Shown in pieces: positions 8,229 to 17,098 of a stretch of 64,000 nt of DNA. This DNA is from Acinetobacter pecorum (GTDB lineage Bacteria; Pseudomonadota; Gammaproteobacteria; Pseudomonadales; Moraxellaceae), in assembly GCF_014837015.1 (NCBI RefSeq), contig NZ_JACSPT010000010.1, forward strand, positions 1 to 64,000, read 5' to 3'. Both the position numbers and the translations under genes were made by a program. Under the pieces are notes generated by a model, which did no database searches, was not told where the DNA came from, and worked only from the letters and a program-made list of their open reading frames with translations. The stretch's first letter is position 1. Every line of letters starts with the position of its first letter.

Positions 8229-8263
8229 CAGCAGATGCTGGCTTTTTTATTTTGAATCGAATA

Positions 8264-8728
8264 TTAGAGCTGGCTTTGGATATAGTTTTCGATACCAATA
8301 CTTTCGATCAAATCAATTTGTGTTGTGGTCCAGTCCAGATAGTTTTCTTCTTTCTCTAGGATTTCCTGAACCAGATCACGCGTTACATAATCCATTTGGG
8401 TTTCAGCCAGCGCGACTGCTTTCTGGATAGCTTCGATATTTTCCTTCACTTTGCGTACATCACAATGCAGTACTTCTTGAGTATGCTGGCCGATATACAG
8501 TTTGCCCAGATTCTGCAAATTCGGCAAACCTTCCAAAAATAAAATACGTTCAATAATTTTATCGGCATGCTTCATCTGAACGATGGATTCTTTATATTCT
8601 GCCGAGCCTAGTTTCTCAATGCCCCAGTCATTAAACATGCGCGAATGCAAGAAATACTGGTTAATCGCGGTTAGGTGGTGATACAACACCTGATTGAGCT
8701 GATTAATCACATCACGATTGCCTTTCAT
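8264..8728 (-). CDS. bfr: Bacterioferritin subunit with degenerate ferroxidase centre
   Basis: A 154-residue four-helix bundle protein of the bacterioferritin family. The fold signatures TAINQYFLH (Tyr25) and MKHADK with the heme-ligand Met52 and His54 are kept, as is LPNLQNLGKL. But positions that bind the di-iron centre differ: residue 18 is His instead of Glu, 51 Gln instead of Glu, 94 Val instead of Glu, and 130 Tyr instead of His; only Glu127 and His54 remain. In species with two subunit types, one is heme-binding and the other carries the ferroxidase centre. By its residues this would be a heme-type subunit needing a partner encoded elsewhere. It stores iron in the cytoplasm; bfd next door encodes the ferredoxin that releases it. 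Confidence 0.9.
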   Translation of the reverse strand: MKGNRDVINQLNQVLYHHLTAINQYFLHSRMFNDWGIEKLGSAEYKESIVQMKHADKIIERILFLEGLPNLQNLGKLYIGQHTQEVLHCDVRKVKENIEAIQKAVALAETQMDYVTRDLVQEILEKEENYLDWTTTQIDLIESIGIENYIQSQL

Positions 8729-8876
8729 TACATCACTCCATTTAAATCTGTTTTATCTTTCTAAGAAAGCGTTTTAACTTTGATAGTAAAGCAAGTCAGT
8801 GGCCAATGGCGAGTAATTTATGGAACAGCAAATGAAAATCGCAATCGAATCCATCCAGACTCAGATAAATGGCAAT

Positions 8877-8906
8877 AAAAACCCGCCAGAGTCAGAGGCG
8901 GGGGAG
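8877..8906 (-). terminator. Terminator downstream of bfd
   Basis: CCCGCC and GGCGGG form a stem (8882-8902), with an A-run to the left that becomes the U-tract for leftward transcription from bfd. Confidence 0.7.
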
Positions 8907-8949
8907 GAGGAATGATCGAAGACCATTGATTTATGATTGTGTTTATAGT

Positions 8950-9144
8950 TCAGGCAGCCACTCCCAGGCGGGCTGCAATTTGTGATACTTCATCACTGAT
9001 GATCATACGGGCTTCTGGCGCACAGCGGCCACAGCATGTACCCAAGTCCAGCATATCGCGCACATCACGATAACTTTCAGCGCCATTTGCAATAGCATCT
9101 TTAATGTCTTGATCTGTAATGCCACGGCATAAACAAACGTACAT
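8950..9144 (-). CDS. bfd: Bacterioferritin-associated ferredoxin Bfd
   Basis: A 64-residue [2Fe-2S] protein. I start at the ATG giving MYVCLCRG; a TTG nine bases earlier is less likely. The four cluster cysteines are at 4, 6, 38 and 41 (CLC and CCGRC), exactly the Bfd spacing. It delivers electrons to the heme of bacterioferritin to mobilise stored iron. It is read in the same direction as bfr, which lies 221 bases downstream behind a terminator, so the two are neighbours rather than one transcript. A candidate Fur box lies about 45 bases upstream, consistent with induction under iron starvation. Confidence 0.92.
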   Translation of the reverse strand: MYVCLCRGITDQDIKDAIANGAESYRDVRDMLDLGTCCGRCAPEARMIISDEVSQIAARLGVAA

Positions 9145-9186
9145 AGGACACAACCACAGTGATTAAATAAGATAAGTAATATTATT

Positions 9187-9199
9187 GATAATTGTTATC
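9187..9199 (-). promoter_or_regulatory. Candidate Fur box upstream of bfd
   Basis: GATAATTGTTATC is a palindrome with GATAA/TTATC arms, close to the core of the Fur consensus, placed in the promoter region of bfd. Iron-starvation induction of bfd is known in Escherichia coli and Pseudomonas; here it is inferred. Confidence 0.6.
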
Positions 9200-9364
9200 G
9201 TTTGTCAATAAAAATCATTTGAAATCTTTTTTATAATAATTGGTGATTTAGATAAAAGAAGATGATCTGAACGGAAATCCGAGTGTTATCCGGATTTCCG
9301 CACAAAATAAGTGAATAATTTAAAACAGAGTCTTGAAATCTGGTTACTTAATTAATGATATAAA

Positions 9365-9748
9365 TCATTGATTAATGATGACAATGCCATCCATTTCAAC
9401 CAAAGCATCTTTAGGTAAACTGGCAACGCCTAAGGCTGCACGGGCTGGATAAGGCTGGGCAAAATATTCGCCCATAATTTGATTCACCAGCTGGAAGTGC
9501 GATAAATCCGTCAGGAAAATATTCAGTTTGGCGATGTCTGCCAATGAGCCACCCGCTGCTTCACAAACAGCCTTTAAATTGTCAAATACGCGACGAATCT
9601 GAGCCTCAATGCCTTCAACCAGTTCCATACTATAAGGATCCAAGCCAATTTGACCAGATAGATAGAGGGTATCACCGACTAAAATGGCTTGCGAATAGGT
9701 GCCAATCGCAGCAGGGGCATTTTCAGTATGGATTACTTGGCGGGACAT
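9365..9748 (-). CDS. ridA: RidA family enamine/imine deaminase
   Basis: A 127-residue Rid protein. I use the ATG at 9748, preceded by GGAGAAAT and giving [20 protein letters not shown]; a longer frame to 9772 lacks support. The signature [20 protein letters not shown] near the C-terminus contains the Arg that binds the carboxylate of the imine, and the terminal GIVI strand is typical. It hydrolyses reactive 2-aminoacrylate and similar intermediates released by PLP enzymes. It lies 75 bases after spoT on the same strand, the common gammaproteobacterial order gmk-rpoZ-spoT-ridA. Confidence 0.93.
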   Translation of the reverse strand: MSRQVIHTENAPAAIGTYSQAILVGDTLYLSGQIGLDPYSMELVEGIEAQIRRVFDNLKAVCEAAGGSLADIAKLNIFLTDLSHFQLVNQIMGEYFAQPYPARAALGVASLPKDALVEMDGIVIINQ

Positions 9749-9822
9749 TAATTTCTCCTTTATCATCAACATACATCATATTCGATCGTTTCGGCTGACA
9801 AAAGCATTATCGTTTTAAATGA

Positions 9823-11928
9823 TTAACTCGCTTTAGACGCTTCACTCAGAATGACGGGTTGGGACAGACGGGTAATTCGGGGAAAACCGAAATACATGCG
9901 CAGGTCACGGATGATCTGTGCAATCTGTTTGCGGTTATGGACTACGATATTGACGTAGGTCTGGTTATCTTGAGAGCGGACCATTTCTACACCGGAATGT
10001 GCTTTACGGCATTGATAGATCAGGTCAGAGATCTGTTCATCATCCATCGCCAGGTCAATACAGAGATAGGCGGTAAAGCTGATATCGTCCAGATCATCGG
10101 CAGTCCATTGCAATGGCATGATGTTTTCAGGATGCTGATGCTGTTCATGCAGCAGGTTATGACAGCGTGAGCGGTGCACAATCAGGCCACGACGGGTCAA
10201 ATGACCTTGAATCGGATCGCCAAGTACCGGATTGCAGCAATGTGCATATTTAACATCAACCCCTTCCGTACCCTGAATCAAGCGGCCCGAACTCGCAACA
10301 TTCTGATGCTGGTCCTGGGCAAACAAATGATTGGCCACCAGTTGCGGTAATAAATCACCGACCGCAATCTGTTCAAAAAGTTGCTCTTTACTGGCAATGT
10401 GACGCCATTCCAGCAGGTTTTTCCAGTCAGCCTCGGTCAGATCCTGAATCGAGCGATGAAACAGTTTTAATGCACGATTCAGTGCCTGCTGTCCCACCAG
10501 ACGCTGCTCGTCCAGATCCTGATCGCGCAAGATATTCTGGATTGCGCGGCGGGCTTTTTGAGTATTGATAAAACTGAGCCAGTCGGGATTGGGTGTCGCG
10601 AGTACATCAGTAATGATTTCAACCACCTGACCACTAGCCAATGGCGTTGACAGCGGTTTGGTTTCATTATTGATTTTAGCGCCCACCGCATGGTTGCCAA
10701 GGAACAAACTGGCGGCATAAGCAAAATCAACTGCTGTAGCACCTTGTGGTAATTCATGCAGGTGCCCATGCGGGGTATAGACCCAGATTTTTTCCTGATG
10801 CAAATAGTCCAGTAATTCACTGAAAGTGGTTTTGGCACATTCACCATCGACCAATACATTGAGATTCTGCATTGACGCCTGAATCGCAGAGCGACAGGCT
10901 TGTGGAGCATTTTCACCTAGTACTACACCGAAACGTGCGGCTTTACGCATCAGTTCGGTTTGAATGGTTAAAGACAAAGTGGTTTTTTCGCCTTTCAGGC
11001 GCATCATCAGGGACTGGTTGCCACCGGGTAAGGGGCGACGGATATGGTCTTCATAGCTTTGAATCTTAAAGCTTTGGGTCAGAATCTCTGCAAGACGATC
11101 ACAATCGGCAATGCTCTGTAAGATAATTTCAAAAGCATGGCTATGCGTCAATTCTTGCAGATCAATGTCATTTTTAACAAAGTGACGAAGTAACTCGATA
11201 TTGTTATTTTTCTTTTTAATGCGGCCTTGAATACCATTTTTCTGCAGCAGTTCGGTCAGGTTTTTTTCCCATTTGGCCTGATATTCACAGCGTTTCGGCT
11301 TGGTTTCCTGCAGGGCAGTCTGAACATTGTTGTACATATCCAGATCAAGATTCTGATAGCACAAATGCTCCAGGTTGTCGGCCATTTCATTCATGCCGAC
11401 AATACGTGCCATCGGAACAAAAATTTCAAAGGTTTCCCGGGCAATACGGGCACGTTTGTCGGGGCGTAGTGCTTCTAGGGTGGTCATGTTGTGATAGCGG
11501 TCAGCCAGTTTCACAATAATGACACGCGGATCCTGTAAGGTCGCTTGCAGAATTTTCCGGAAAGAAGCTGCTTTATTATATTCTTTATCGCTGGAGTGAC
11601 TCAGTTTGGTCACGCCATCGACCAGTTCTGCGACCGTGTTGCCGAATTTTTCAGCAATATCATCTTTACTGAACTCAGTATCTTCAATCACGTCATGCAG
11701 CAGGGCAGCCATTAAGGTTTCAGTATCCAGACGCATATGTGCCAAAATGCAACTGACCGCAATCGGATGCAGAATATAAGGTTCGCCACTTTTGCGAATA
11801 ATACCGTCATGGGCGATATCTGCATAATCACAGGCCGCAAGCACACGTTCAACGTCGTTTTCACTTAAATACGCGTCGATAATGATCTTTAGCTGTTGCT
11901 TGGCTTGACTGACCTGTGGGCCTGGCAT
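9823..11928 (-). CDS. spoT: SpoT-type (p)ppGpp hydrolase with degenerate synthetase domain
   Basis: A 701-residue RelA/SpoT protein. The N-terminal HD hydrolase is intact: R45, H54, H78-D79 in ALLHDVIEDT, E82-D83, D143 in LADRYHN, N147. The synthetase region (about 230-330) is shortened and lacks the usual residues: where DYIxxPKxNGYQSLH is expected there is DHIRRPLPGGNQSLMM. A TGS domain (near 383-445, with IWVYTPHGHLHELPQGAT) and a C-terminal ACT domain follow. It should therefore degrade but not make (p)ppGpp, which agrees with what is described for Moraxellaceae SpoT. It follows rpoZ by about 215 bases, with a terminator between them. Confidence 0.93.
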   Translation of the reverse strand: MPGPQVSQAKQQLKIIIDAYLSENDVERVLAACDYADIAHDGIIRKSGEPYILHPIAVSCILAHMRLDTETLMAALLHDVIEDTEFSKDDIAEKFGNTVAELVDGVTKLSHSSDKEYNKAASFRKILQATLQDPRVIIVKLADRYHNMTTLEALRPDKRARIARETFEIFVPMARIVGMNEMADNLEHLCYQNLDLDMYNNVQTALQETKPKRCEYQAKWEKNLTELLQKNGIQGRIKKKNNNIELLRHFVKNDIDLQELTHSHAFEIILQSIADCDRLAEILTQSFKIQSYEDHIRRPLPGGNQSLMMRLKGEKTTLSLTIQTELMRKAARFGVVLGENAPQACRSAIQASMQNLNVLVDGECAKTTFSELLDYLHQEKIWVYTPHGHLHELPQGATAVDFAYAASLFLGNHAVGAKINNETKPLSTPLASGQVVEIITDVLATPNPDWLSFINTQKARRAIQNILRDQDLDEQRLVGQQALNRALKLFHRSIQDLTEADWKNLLEWRHIASKEQLFEQIAVGDLLPQLVANHLFAQDQHQNVASSGRLIQGTEGVDVKYAHCCNPVLGDPIQGHLTRRGLIVHRSRCHNLLHEQHQHPENIMPLQWTADDLDDISFTAYLCIDLAMDDEQISDLIYQCRKAHSGVEMVRSQDNQTYVNIVVHNRKQIAQIIRDLRMYFGFPRITRLSQPVILSEASKAS

Positions 11929-12100
11929 AAAACACCTTTAAAACTGAATTTTTTACAAATTAAACCGTGAAAGCTCTAATGAAATGCAAAGTACAGAGCT
12001 GATTAATTTTTACTATAAAAAGTAGAAAATCTCTAGCAGTTTGCATGAGCTAACCCTTATGTTATAACCGTTCTAGTATAAATATAAAAGTCACATAACA

Positions 12101-12130
12101 AAAAAAGCCTAGTTTTAAACTAGGCTTTTT
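12101..12130 (-). terminator. Terminator between rpoZ and spoT
   Basis: AAAAAGCCTAGTTT and AAACTAGGCTTTTT form a long A/T-flanked hairpin. It reads leftward, after rpoZ, and could work in both directions. Confidence 0.85.
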
Positions 12131-12143
12131 GATTGACGATCTC

Positions 12144-12425
12144 TTATTGGAAAGAAAAACCGTCTAAGTTCAGATTGTTTGCAGAAAGTGCTAGATCCAG
12201 ACTTGATGTCTGATAGTCTTGATCACGTTGTTTCAAAATATCTTTTGATACATGACCTGCAGCGATTTCACGTAAAGCAACAACAGTCGGTTTGTCATTG
12301 TCCCATTCTACAGTTGGTTCAATGCCTTGACGCGCCAATTGACGCGCACGCTTGCTTGCCACTAGTACAAGCTCAAAGCGGTTGTCTACATGGTCTAAAC
12401 AATCTTCAACGGTGACGCGTGCCAT
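12144..12425 (-). CDS. rpoZ: RNA polymerase omega subunit
   Basis: A 93-residue omega subunit starting [20 protein letters not shown], with the conserved RARQL near residues 26-31 that contacts the beta-prime subunit. It helps assemble RNA polymerase and forms part of a ppGpp-binding site in proteobacteria. It follows gmk by about 76 bases on the same strand, and spoT comes next after a terminator, so ppGpp metabolism and its target are neighbours. Length and start are standard. Confidence 0.95.
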   Translation of the reverse strand: MARVTVEDCLDHVDNRFELVLVASKRARQLARQGIEPTVEWDNDKPTVVALREIAAGHVSKDILKQRDQDYQTSSLDLALSANNLNLDGFSFQ

Positions 12426-12501
12426 AAGAATTCTCGTTTGAATAATAAATTTTAACAGACTGCACAGTATAAAAGGCTTTGTCTATAGACTCAAGTTTTA
12501 A

Positions 12502-13125
12502 TCATTGCTCAGTCGGCGTGATCAGTTTCTGAATCAGCTTTTCATGACGGTTGGCTTGTTGGCTAAGCACCAGACGATTGGCAATAATCACTGCTTCAAG
12601 GTCATGCAGCGCCTTATTGAAGTCATCATTGATAATGATATAGTCAAAGTTGCTATATTGCTGCATATCTTCTACTGCACAGCTCAGGCGATGTTCAATC
12701 ACATCAACGGTATCAGTCCCCCGGTTAGACAAGCGTTCCCGCAAATCAAACTGGCTTGGCGGCAAGATAAAAATTTGTTTGGATTCAGGAAAAAGTCGAC
12801 GGACCTGCTGTGCACCCTGCCAGTCAATTTCCAGCAGTACATCATGGCCTTTAGCCAACTGTTCTTTCACCGTGGCCTGCGCGGTACCATAGTAATTACC
12901 AAATACTTCAGCGTATTCGATAAAACCACCTTCATTGACCAGATTTAAAAAATCTTCTTTGGTAGAGAAGTGATAATGCACGCCATCGAGTTCGCCAGGT
13001 CGTTGACCACGTGTAGTATGTGAAACAGAAACGTGAAGATTGTTGACACGCTCAAGTAGGGCTTTAACAAGGGATGTTTTGCCTGTTCCAGACGCTGCAG
13101 AAACGACAAACAAGAGACCCGACAT
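12502..13125 (-). CDS. gmk: Guanylate kinase
   Basis: A 207-residue guanylate kinase: the P-loop SAASGTGKTSLV near residues 9-20, the GMP-binding SHTTRGQRPGE near 35-45 and GVHYHF near 48, and the LID region SNRGTD. It phosphorylates GMP to GDP with ATP and feeds GTP and (p)ppGpp pools. It is the first gene of a leftward gmk-rpoZ cluster and is divergent from ispH, with 133 bases between the two starts for both promoters. Confidence 0.95.
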   Translation of the reverse strand: MSGLLFVVSAASGTGKTSLVKALLERVNNLHVSVSHTTRGQRPGELDGVHYHFSTKEDFLNLVNEGGFIEYAEVFGNYYGTAQATVKEQLAKGHDVLLEIDWQGAQQVRRLFPESKQIFILPPSQFDLRERLSNRGTDTVDVIEHRLSCAVEDMQQYSNFDYIIINDDFNKALHDLEAVIIANRLVLSQQANRHEKLIQKLITPTEQ

Positions 13126-13258
13126 GATATTTTTCCTGATATGATAAAATATCTTCTCTATTTTAGAGTAGAGCGGCTTTAAACTAAATAGTTGTCAGCC
13201 GATTGTTTACATTTATTTCAATTGAACCACTAAAAATGGTGTGAGTATTGAGGATTCT

Positions 13259-14209
13259 ATGGAAATTGTTTTAGCCAACCCGCGTGGTTTCTGTGCTGGT
13301 GTGGATCGTGCCATTGCGATCGTGAACCGTGCCCTAGAATGCTTTAACCCACCAATTTATGTGCGTCATGAAGTGGTGCACAACAAATTTGTGGTCGATG
13401 ACTTACGCCAGCGTGGTGCAATTTTTGTTGATGAACTGGATGAAGTGCCTGACGATAATATCGTGATTTTTAGTGCACATGGTGTTTCAAAAGCCGTACA
13501 GCTTGAGGCTGAACACCGTGGTTTAAAAGTTTTTGACGCGACTTGCCCGTTGGTCACTAAAGTACATATTGAAGTGACGAAATATGCACGCGAAGGAGTG
13601 GAAGCCATTCTGATTGGGCATGAGGGACACCCAGAAGTTGAAGGCACCATGGGCCAATATGACAAGAAAAATGGCGGTGATATCTATTTAGTAGAAGACG
13701 AAGAAGACGTTGCTGCTTTAACTGTGCGAAATCCTGAAAAAGTAGCATTTGTCACGCAAACCACTTTATCAATTGACGATACAGCGAAAGTGATTGATGC
13801 CCTTCGCCAGAAATTTCCGCTGATTCAAGGTCCACGTAAAGACGATATTTGCTACGCTACGCAGAACCGTCAGGATGCAGTGCGCGATCTGGCTGAACGT
13901 TGTGATGTGGTTCTGGTAGTAGGCTCACCAAACTCGTCTAATTCAAACCGTTTACGTGAGCTGGCGGAACGTATGGGGAAAGCAGCTTACCTAGTCGATA
14001 ATGCTGATGAACTCAAACAAGAATGGTTTGAAAATAGCTCTCAAATTGGCGTAACTGCAGGCGCATCTGCACCTGAAATCCTGATTAAACAAGTCATTCA
14101 ACGTTTACAGGATTGGGGGGCAAAAGCGCCTAAAGAGCTGGATGGAAGGGAAGAGAATATTACCTTTAGCCTACCCAAAGAGTTACGTATTCCTGTAACA
14201 CAGGCTTAG
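13259..14209 (+). CDS. ispH: 4-hydroxy-3-methylbut-2-enyl diphosphate reductase IspH
   Basis: A 316-residue protein. I use the ATG at 13259, preceded by TGAGGA, rather than a GTG at 13241. The three [4Fe-4S] cysteines are at 12 (GFCAG), 96 (DATCPLV) and 198 (DDICYAT); His41, His74 (AHG) and His124 with Glu126 line the substrate pocket. It makes IPP and DMAPP in the last step of the MEP isoprenoid pathway. The first enzyme of that pathway, Dxs, is encoded at the right end of the window. A strong terminator follows. Confidence 0.95.
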   Translation: MEIVLANPRGFCAGVDRAIAIVNRALECFNPPIYVRHEVVHNKFVVDDLRQRGAIFVDELDEVPDDNIVIFSAHGVSKAVQLEAEHRGLKVFDATCPLVTKVHIEVTKYAREGVEAILIGHEGHPEVEGTMGQYDKKNGGDIYLVEDEEDVAALTVRNPEKVAFVTQTTLSIDDTAKVIDALRQKFPLIQGPRKDDICYATQNRQDAVRDLAERCDVVLVVGSPNSSNSNRLRELAERMGKAAYLVDNADELKQEWFENSSQIGVTAGASAPEILIKQVIQRLQDWGAKAPKELDGREENITFSLPKELRIPVTQA

Positions 14210-14251
14210 AGTGTTAACTGTTTAACATTCTGTTTCTTATTTAAAAATAAG

Positions 14252-14286
14252 CAGATAACTGGGAAATGACAGTTATCTGTTTTTTT
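14252..14286 (+). terminator. Terminator of ispH
   Basis: CAGATAACTG and CAGTTATCTG form a perfect 10-bp stem with an 8-base loop, followed by a run of seven T. Confidence 0.9.
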
Positions 14287-14369
14287 ATGCCTTTTATCTG
14301 CTCTGTGTAGGTTTTGTAACTTTAATGCGTATTATTTTAACTGGGTCAAAGTTTTGCCTGGGGGAGAGT

Positions 14370-14855
14370 ATGCAGAAAAATAAAGGATTCACTTTAATTG
14401 AGCTGATGATCACACTTGCTGTTTTAGCAATTATCTCGACAATGGCTGCCCCTTCTTTTGGAGATTTGATAGATAACCATAGATTAAAGAAAGCAGTTAC
14501 TGACATGAAAGTAGGAATCATGGAAGCACGAAGTCGTGCGCAGTTACTACAAACAGAAGTTGTTATTTGTCCTGATATAGATGCTAGTGGGACTGCAATC
14601 ACTGCTGATGATTGTGGGGGAAATATTTTAGGTTATTCAAGTCTTGTATCTGAGAAAAAAAATGAAAGTGTTATTTTGCTCCCAGTTGCAGACACGCTTG
14701 AGTTTGCATCCACTAGTACAGACAATTTTGTATTTAATAGACAAGGAAAATTGACAACAGCACAAAGTATAACGCTCTGTAATAGTAAACAAGCTATTAA
14801 GTTGAGTGTTTCTATACCAGGCACGGTAACTGTAGAGGGGGTGACTTCATGCTAA
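14370..14855 (+). CDS. fimU: Minor type IV pilin FimU/FimT (GspH-like)
   Basis: A 161-residue prepilin. The ATG at 14370 follows GGGGGAGAG and gives the short leader MQKNKG before [13 protein letters not shown]; an upstream ATG at 14325 would give an overlong leader. The hydrophobic helix with Glu+5 is followed by a GspH-like domain with cysteine pairs (VVICPD, DDCGG, ITLCN). It is a minor pilin that, with PilVWX and PilY1, primes pilus assembly and DNA uptake. It opens a seven-gene rightward operon and its 3' end overlaps pilV by seven bases. Confidence 0.9.
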   Translation: MQKNKGFTLIELMITLAVLAIISTMAAPSFGDLIDNHRLKKAVTDMKVGIMEARSRAQLLQTEVVICPDIDASGTAITADDCGGNILGYSSLVSEKKNESVILLPVADTLEFASTSTDNFVFNRQGKLTTAQSITLCNSKQAIKLSVSIPGTVTVEGVTSC

Positions 14856-15352
14856 GCAAACCTATGAAGACACAGTATGGTGTTGGAATGATGGAAGTTT
14901 TAGTTGCAATAGTCATTCTTTCTATCGCTATATTGGGGTTTGTTGCGTTACAGGTTCGAGCAACGGTCGCTACAGAAGAGGCAATTAAACGATCTGATGC
15001 TTTAGTTATTTTACATGGCTTGGCTGAGAAAATTCGTTTAAATAGTGCAGGGGATTACAGTCAAGCCATTCCGACAACAAAAATAGAGTGTACTTTAGAT
15101 TCATCTTGTATCAGCGATCATCAAGCCTTAGCAGATTTATATGAACAACAGCAATTTGCACAAACTAAAAATATTACGTTAGGTGTGGCGGATTGTCCAA
15201 ACACATCAGCAAATCAAAATCGTGTCTGCTTAATTGCAGCATGGAATGAAACAGAGGCAGAGGTTGCAGGTGCTAGTGAGACCAATGAATGTTTAAATTC
15301 AAATGGTAAATATATAAGTAACTCTGATTGTTTAGTTTTGGAGGCTTATTAA
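14849..15352 (+). CDS. pilV: Minor type IV pilin PilV
   Basis: A 167-residue prepilin whose leader MLSKPMKTQYG is cut before VGMMEVLVAIVILS, placing Glu at +5. The globular part has several cysteines (IECTLDSSC, ADCPNT, RVCLI). It belongs to the priming complex of minor pilins at the pilus tip. It overlaps fimU by seven bases, and its stop shares a base with the pilW start (TAATG), so translation is coupled through the operon. Confidence 0.9.
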   Translation: MLSKPMKTQYGVGMMEVLVAIVILSIAILGFVALQVRATVATEEAIKRSDALVILHGLAEKIRLNSAGDYSQAIPTTKIECTLDSSCISDHQALADLYEQQQFAQTKNITLGVADCPNTSANQNRVCLIAAWNETEAEVAGASETNECLNSNGKYISNSDCLVLEAY

Positions 15353-16269
15353 TGCAACCTAGAGAAAAAGGCTTTACTTTAATTGAGTTGCTCATTGCAA
15401 TTACCTTAGGCTTAATCTTAGTCGCAGTAGCGGTGCAATTGGTAATTAGTGGTCAGATTAATTATAAAATTCAACAGGCTGCATCTTCAGTTCAGGATAC
15501 TGGTGTATTTAGTCTAAATGCTGTTACTAAAAATATTCGTCTAGCTAACCATGGTAATGCCGGGGCAATGAATGATGAAACTTTGTATGGGGGGATTGTT
15601 CTGGATGAAAACAATTTACAGGGTTTAAACATTACTGCAGCTGATTATGTTTCAGAAGAAAATAGTCAAGATGCTGGTTTTAATACTGGTTTTGGAAGTG
15701 ATCAATTAGTCATCATGTATCAAGCCCCAGTCGATATGGTGACATGCACAGGCGAAAATATTGATGGTCCTGTGACTTCAATTGATGAAGAGGGCTTTAA
15801 CTCTGAACGTGGAGAGTATGTCATTGAGAAATATTATCTGAAGAGACGTGGAGCTGGGAAAATAGAAACTGATTTATATTGTAAAAGTGCCACATTTTTT
15901 CACAGAGAAATAGTTCCAACTCCAGAAGGAGGCACACCTGATCTTATTTCTGTCACGGTAAATAATGAACAGATGATTGCCCCGAATGTGGATTTTATGC
16001 GGGTCATGCTTAAAGTGCGTAACTCGGATCAGTCTACTGCAACAATGAGTTTAGATGCTTATAAGGATATAGTAGAAACAAAGCCTGCCATCATAGGCGT
16101 TGATTTAGCATGGTTAGCAAAATCAAGTGAAATTGTTCAGAATAATAAAATTTATAATTTTCAGGTGCTTGATAAAGATCTGGAAGCGCCGAAAGACAAA
16201 TACATGCGTCATGTATATAGCACTACTGTGGCACTACGCAATGGTGGTTTGGGGGATATTATTGAATGA
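15352..16269 (+). CDS. pilW: Minor type IV pilin PilW
   Basis: A 305-residue prepilin starting at the ATG overlapping the pilV stop; an earlier GTG-type extension at 15328 would overlap pilV needlessly. The leader MQPREKG precedes FTLIELLIAITLGL with Glu+5. The long C-terminal domain is typical of PilW/GspJ-like minor pilins. In naturally transformable Acinetobacter the gene at this position corresponds to the competence pilin comB. The stop overlaps the pilX ATG by four bases. Confidence 0.9.
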   Translation: MQPREKGFTLIELLIAITLGLILVAVAVQLVISGQINYKIQQAASSVQDTGVFSLNAVTKNIRLANHGNAGAMNDETLYGGIVLDENNLQGLNITAADYVSEENSQDAGFNTGFGSDQLVIMYQAPVDMVTCTGENIDGPVTSIDEEGFNSERGEYVIEKYYLKRRGAGKIETDLYCKSATFFHREIVPTPEGGTPDLISVTVNNEQMIAPNVDFMRVMLKVRNSDQSTATMSLDAYKDIVETKPAIIGVDLAWLAKSSEIVQNNKIYNFQVLDKDLEAPKDKYMRHVYSTTVALRNGGLGDIIE

Positions 16270-17090
16270 AAAAATATCTTTATGAGCGTGGTTCGACGCT
16301 GATTGTAGTTTTAATTCTCTTGGTGTTGATTAGTGTGATTGGTTTGTATGCAATGCGCCATAGTATTCTAAATTTGAAATTAGCAACTAATGCTCAAGTG
16401 CAAACGATGCTCATGCAGACAACGGATGTGGCACTGGATCATCTTGAAAAACATTTTAATGACAATGAACAGGTAGGTTTCTCAACTACTCCAATAGGTC
16501 AAGTTTTACTGGATGGCAATCAAGGTAAAGAACTCCAGTTTTGTTTTAAGCCTACAGAAATAGATAGTGATGATGAACTTACAGACAGTGTGTTTTTTAG
16601 CCTGCGAGATTTCCGAATTATTACACGCAAAGCGAAAGATGATATTGAGGCAGCTACAAGTGTTGAATCTGGTAGTTATGATGCGACATGTGATCCCACA
16701 ACAATGTTCTCCATTAGTCGAAAAGCTCTGGTTACACAGGTCGCTGTAGTAAATCCAGATGATCCGACAGTTGAGTTAGGACGGTTTGCTTTGACGACAA
16801 AAAAAACTGATTTAAAAGATGTCAATATTGAAACAAAACGCGTACGTGTCACTGTGACCTCATTGGCACCTGCACTTGCACCCTCTGTAGATATTGATGA
16901 TATGCAAGATTGCTTACAACAACGCATGATGGATGAAAAAACATTAAAAAATATGGAAATAACTACGGAAGGTCAAGTCAAAGTACAAACGGTGCATGAG
17001 TGTTTAAATAATTTAGGCGTACCGGTAAATACCCAAGTTTCAGAATATATCGTGAATTTGGCAGAAACAAGAAGTCCGGTGGCGGAATAA
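16266..17090 (+). CDS. pilX: Minor type IV pilin PilX (GspK-like)
   Basis: A 274-residue pilin-like protein with leader MKKYLYERG followed by STLIVVLILLVLISVIG. Position +5 is Val rather than Glu, as expected of a tip-most GspK-type subunit that has no neighbour above it. It starts within the pilW stop (ATGA) and ends eight bases before pilY1. It should link the priming pilins to the PilY1 adhesin. Confidence 0.88.
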   Translation: MKKYLYERGSTLIVVLILLVLISVIGLYAMRHSILNLKLATNAQVQTMLMQTTDVALDHLEKHFNDNEQVGFSTTPIGQVLLDGNQGKELQFCFKPTEIDSDDELTDSVFFSLRDFRIITRKAKDDIEAATSVESGSYDATCDPTTMFSISRKALVTQVAVVNPDDPTVELGRFALTTKKTDLKDVNIETKRVRVTVTSLAPALAPSVDIDDMQDCLQQRMMDEKTLKNMEITTEGQVKVQTVHECLNNLGVPVNTQVSEYIVNLAETRSPVAE

Positions 17091-17098
17091 GGGGAAAT

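Noticed and set aside
10479..10916. 145-residue minus-strand frame inside spoT
   Set aside because: Out-of-frame shadow of spoT without start signals or motifs.
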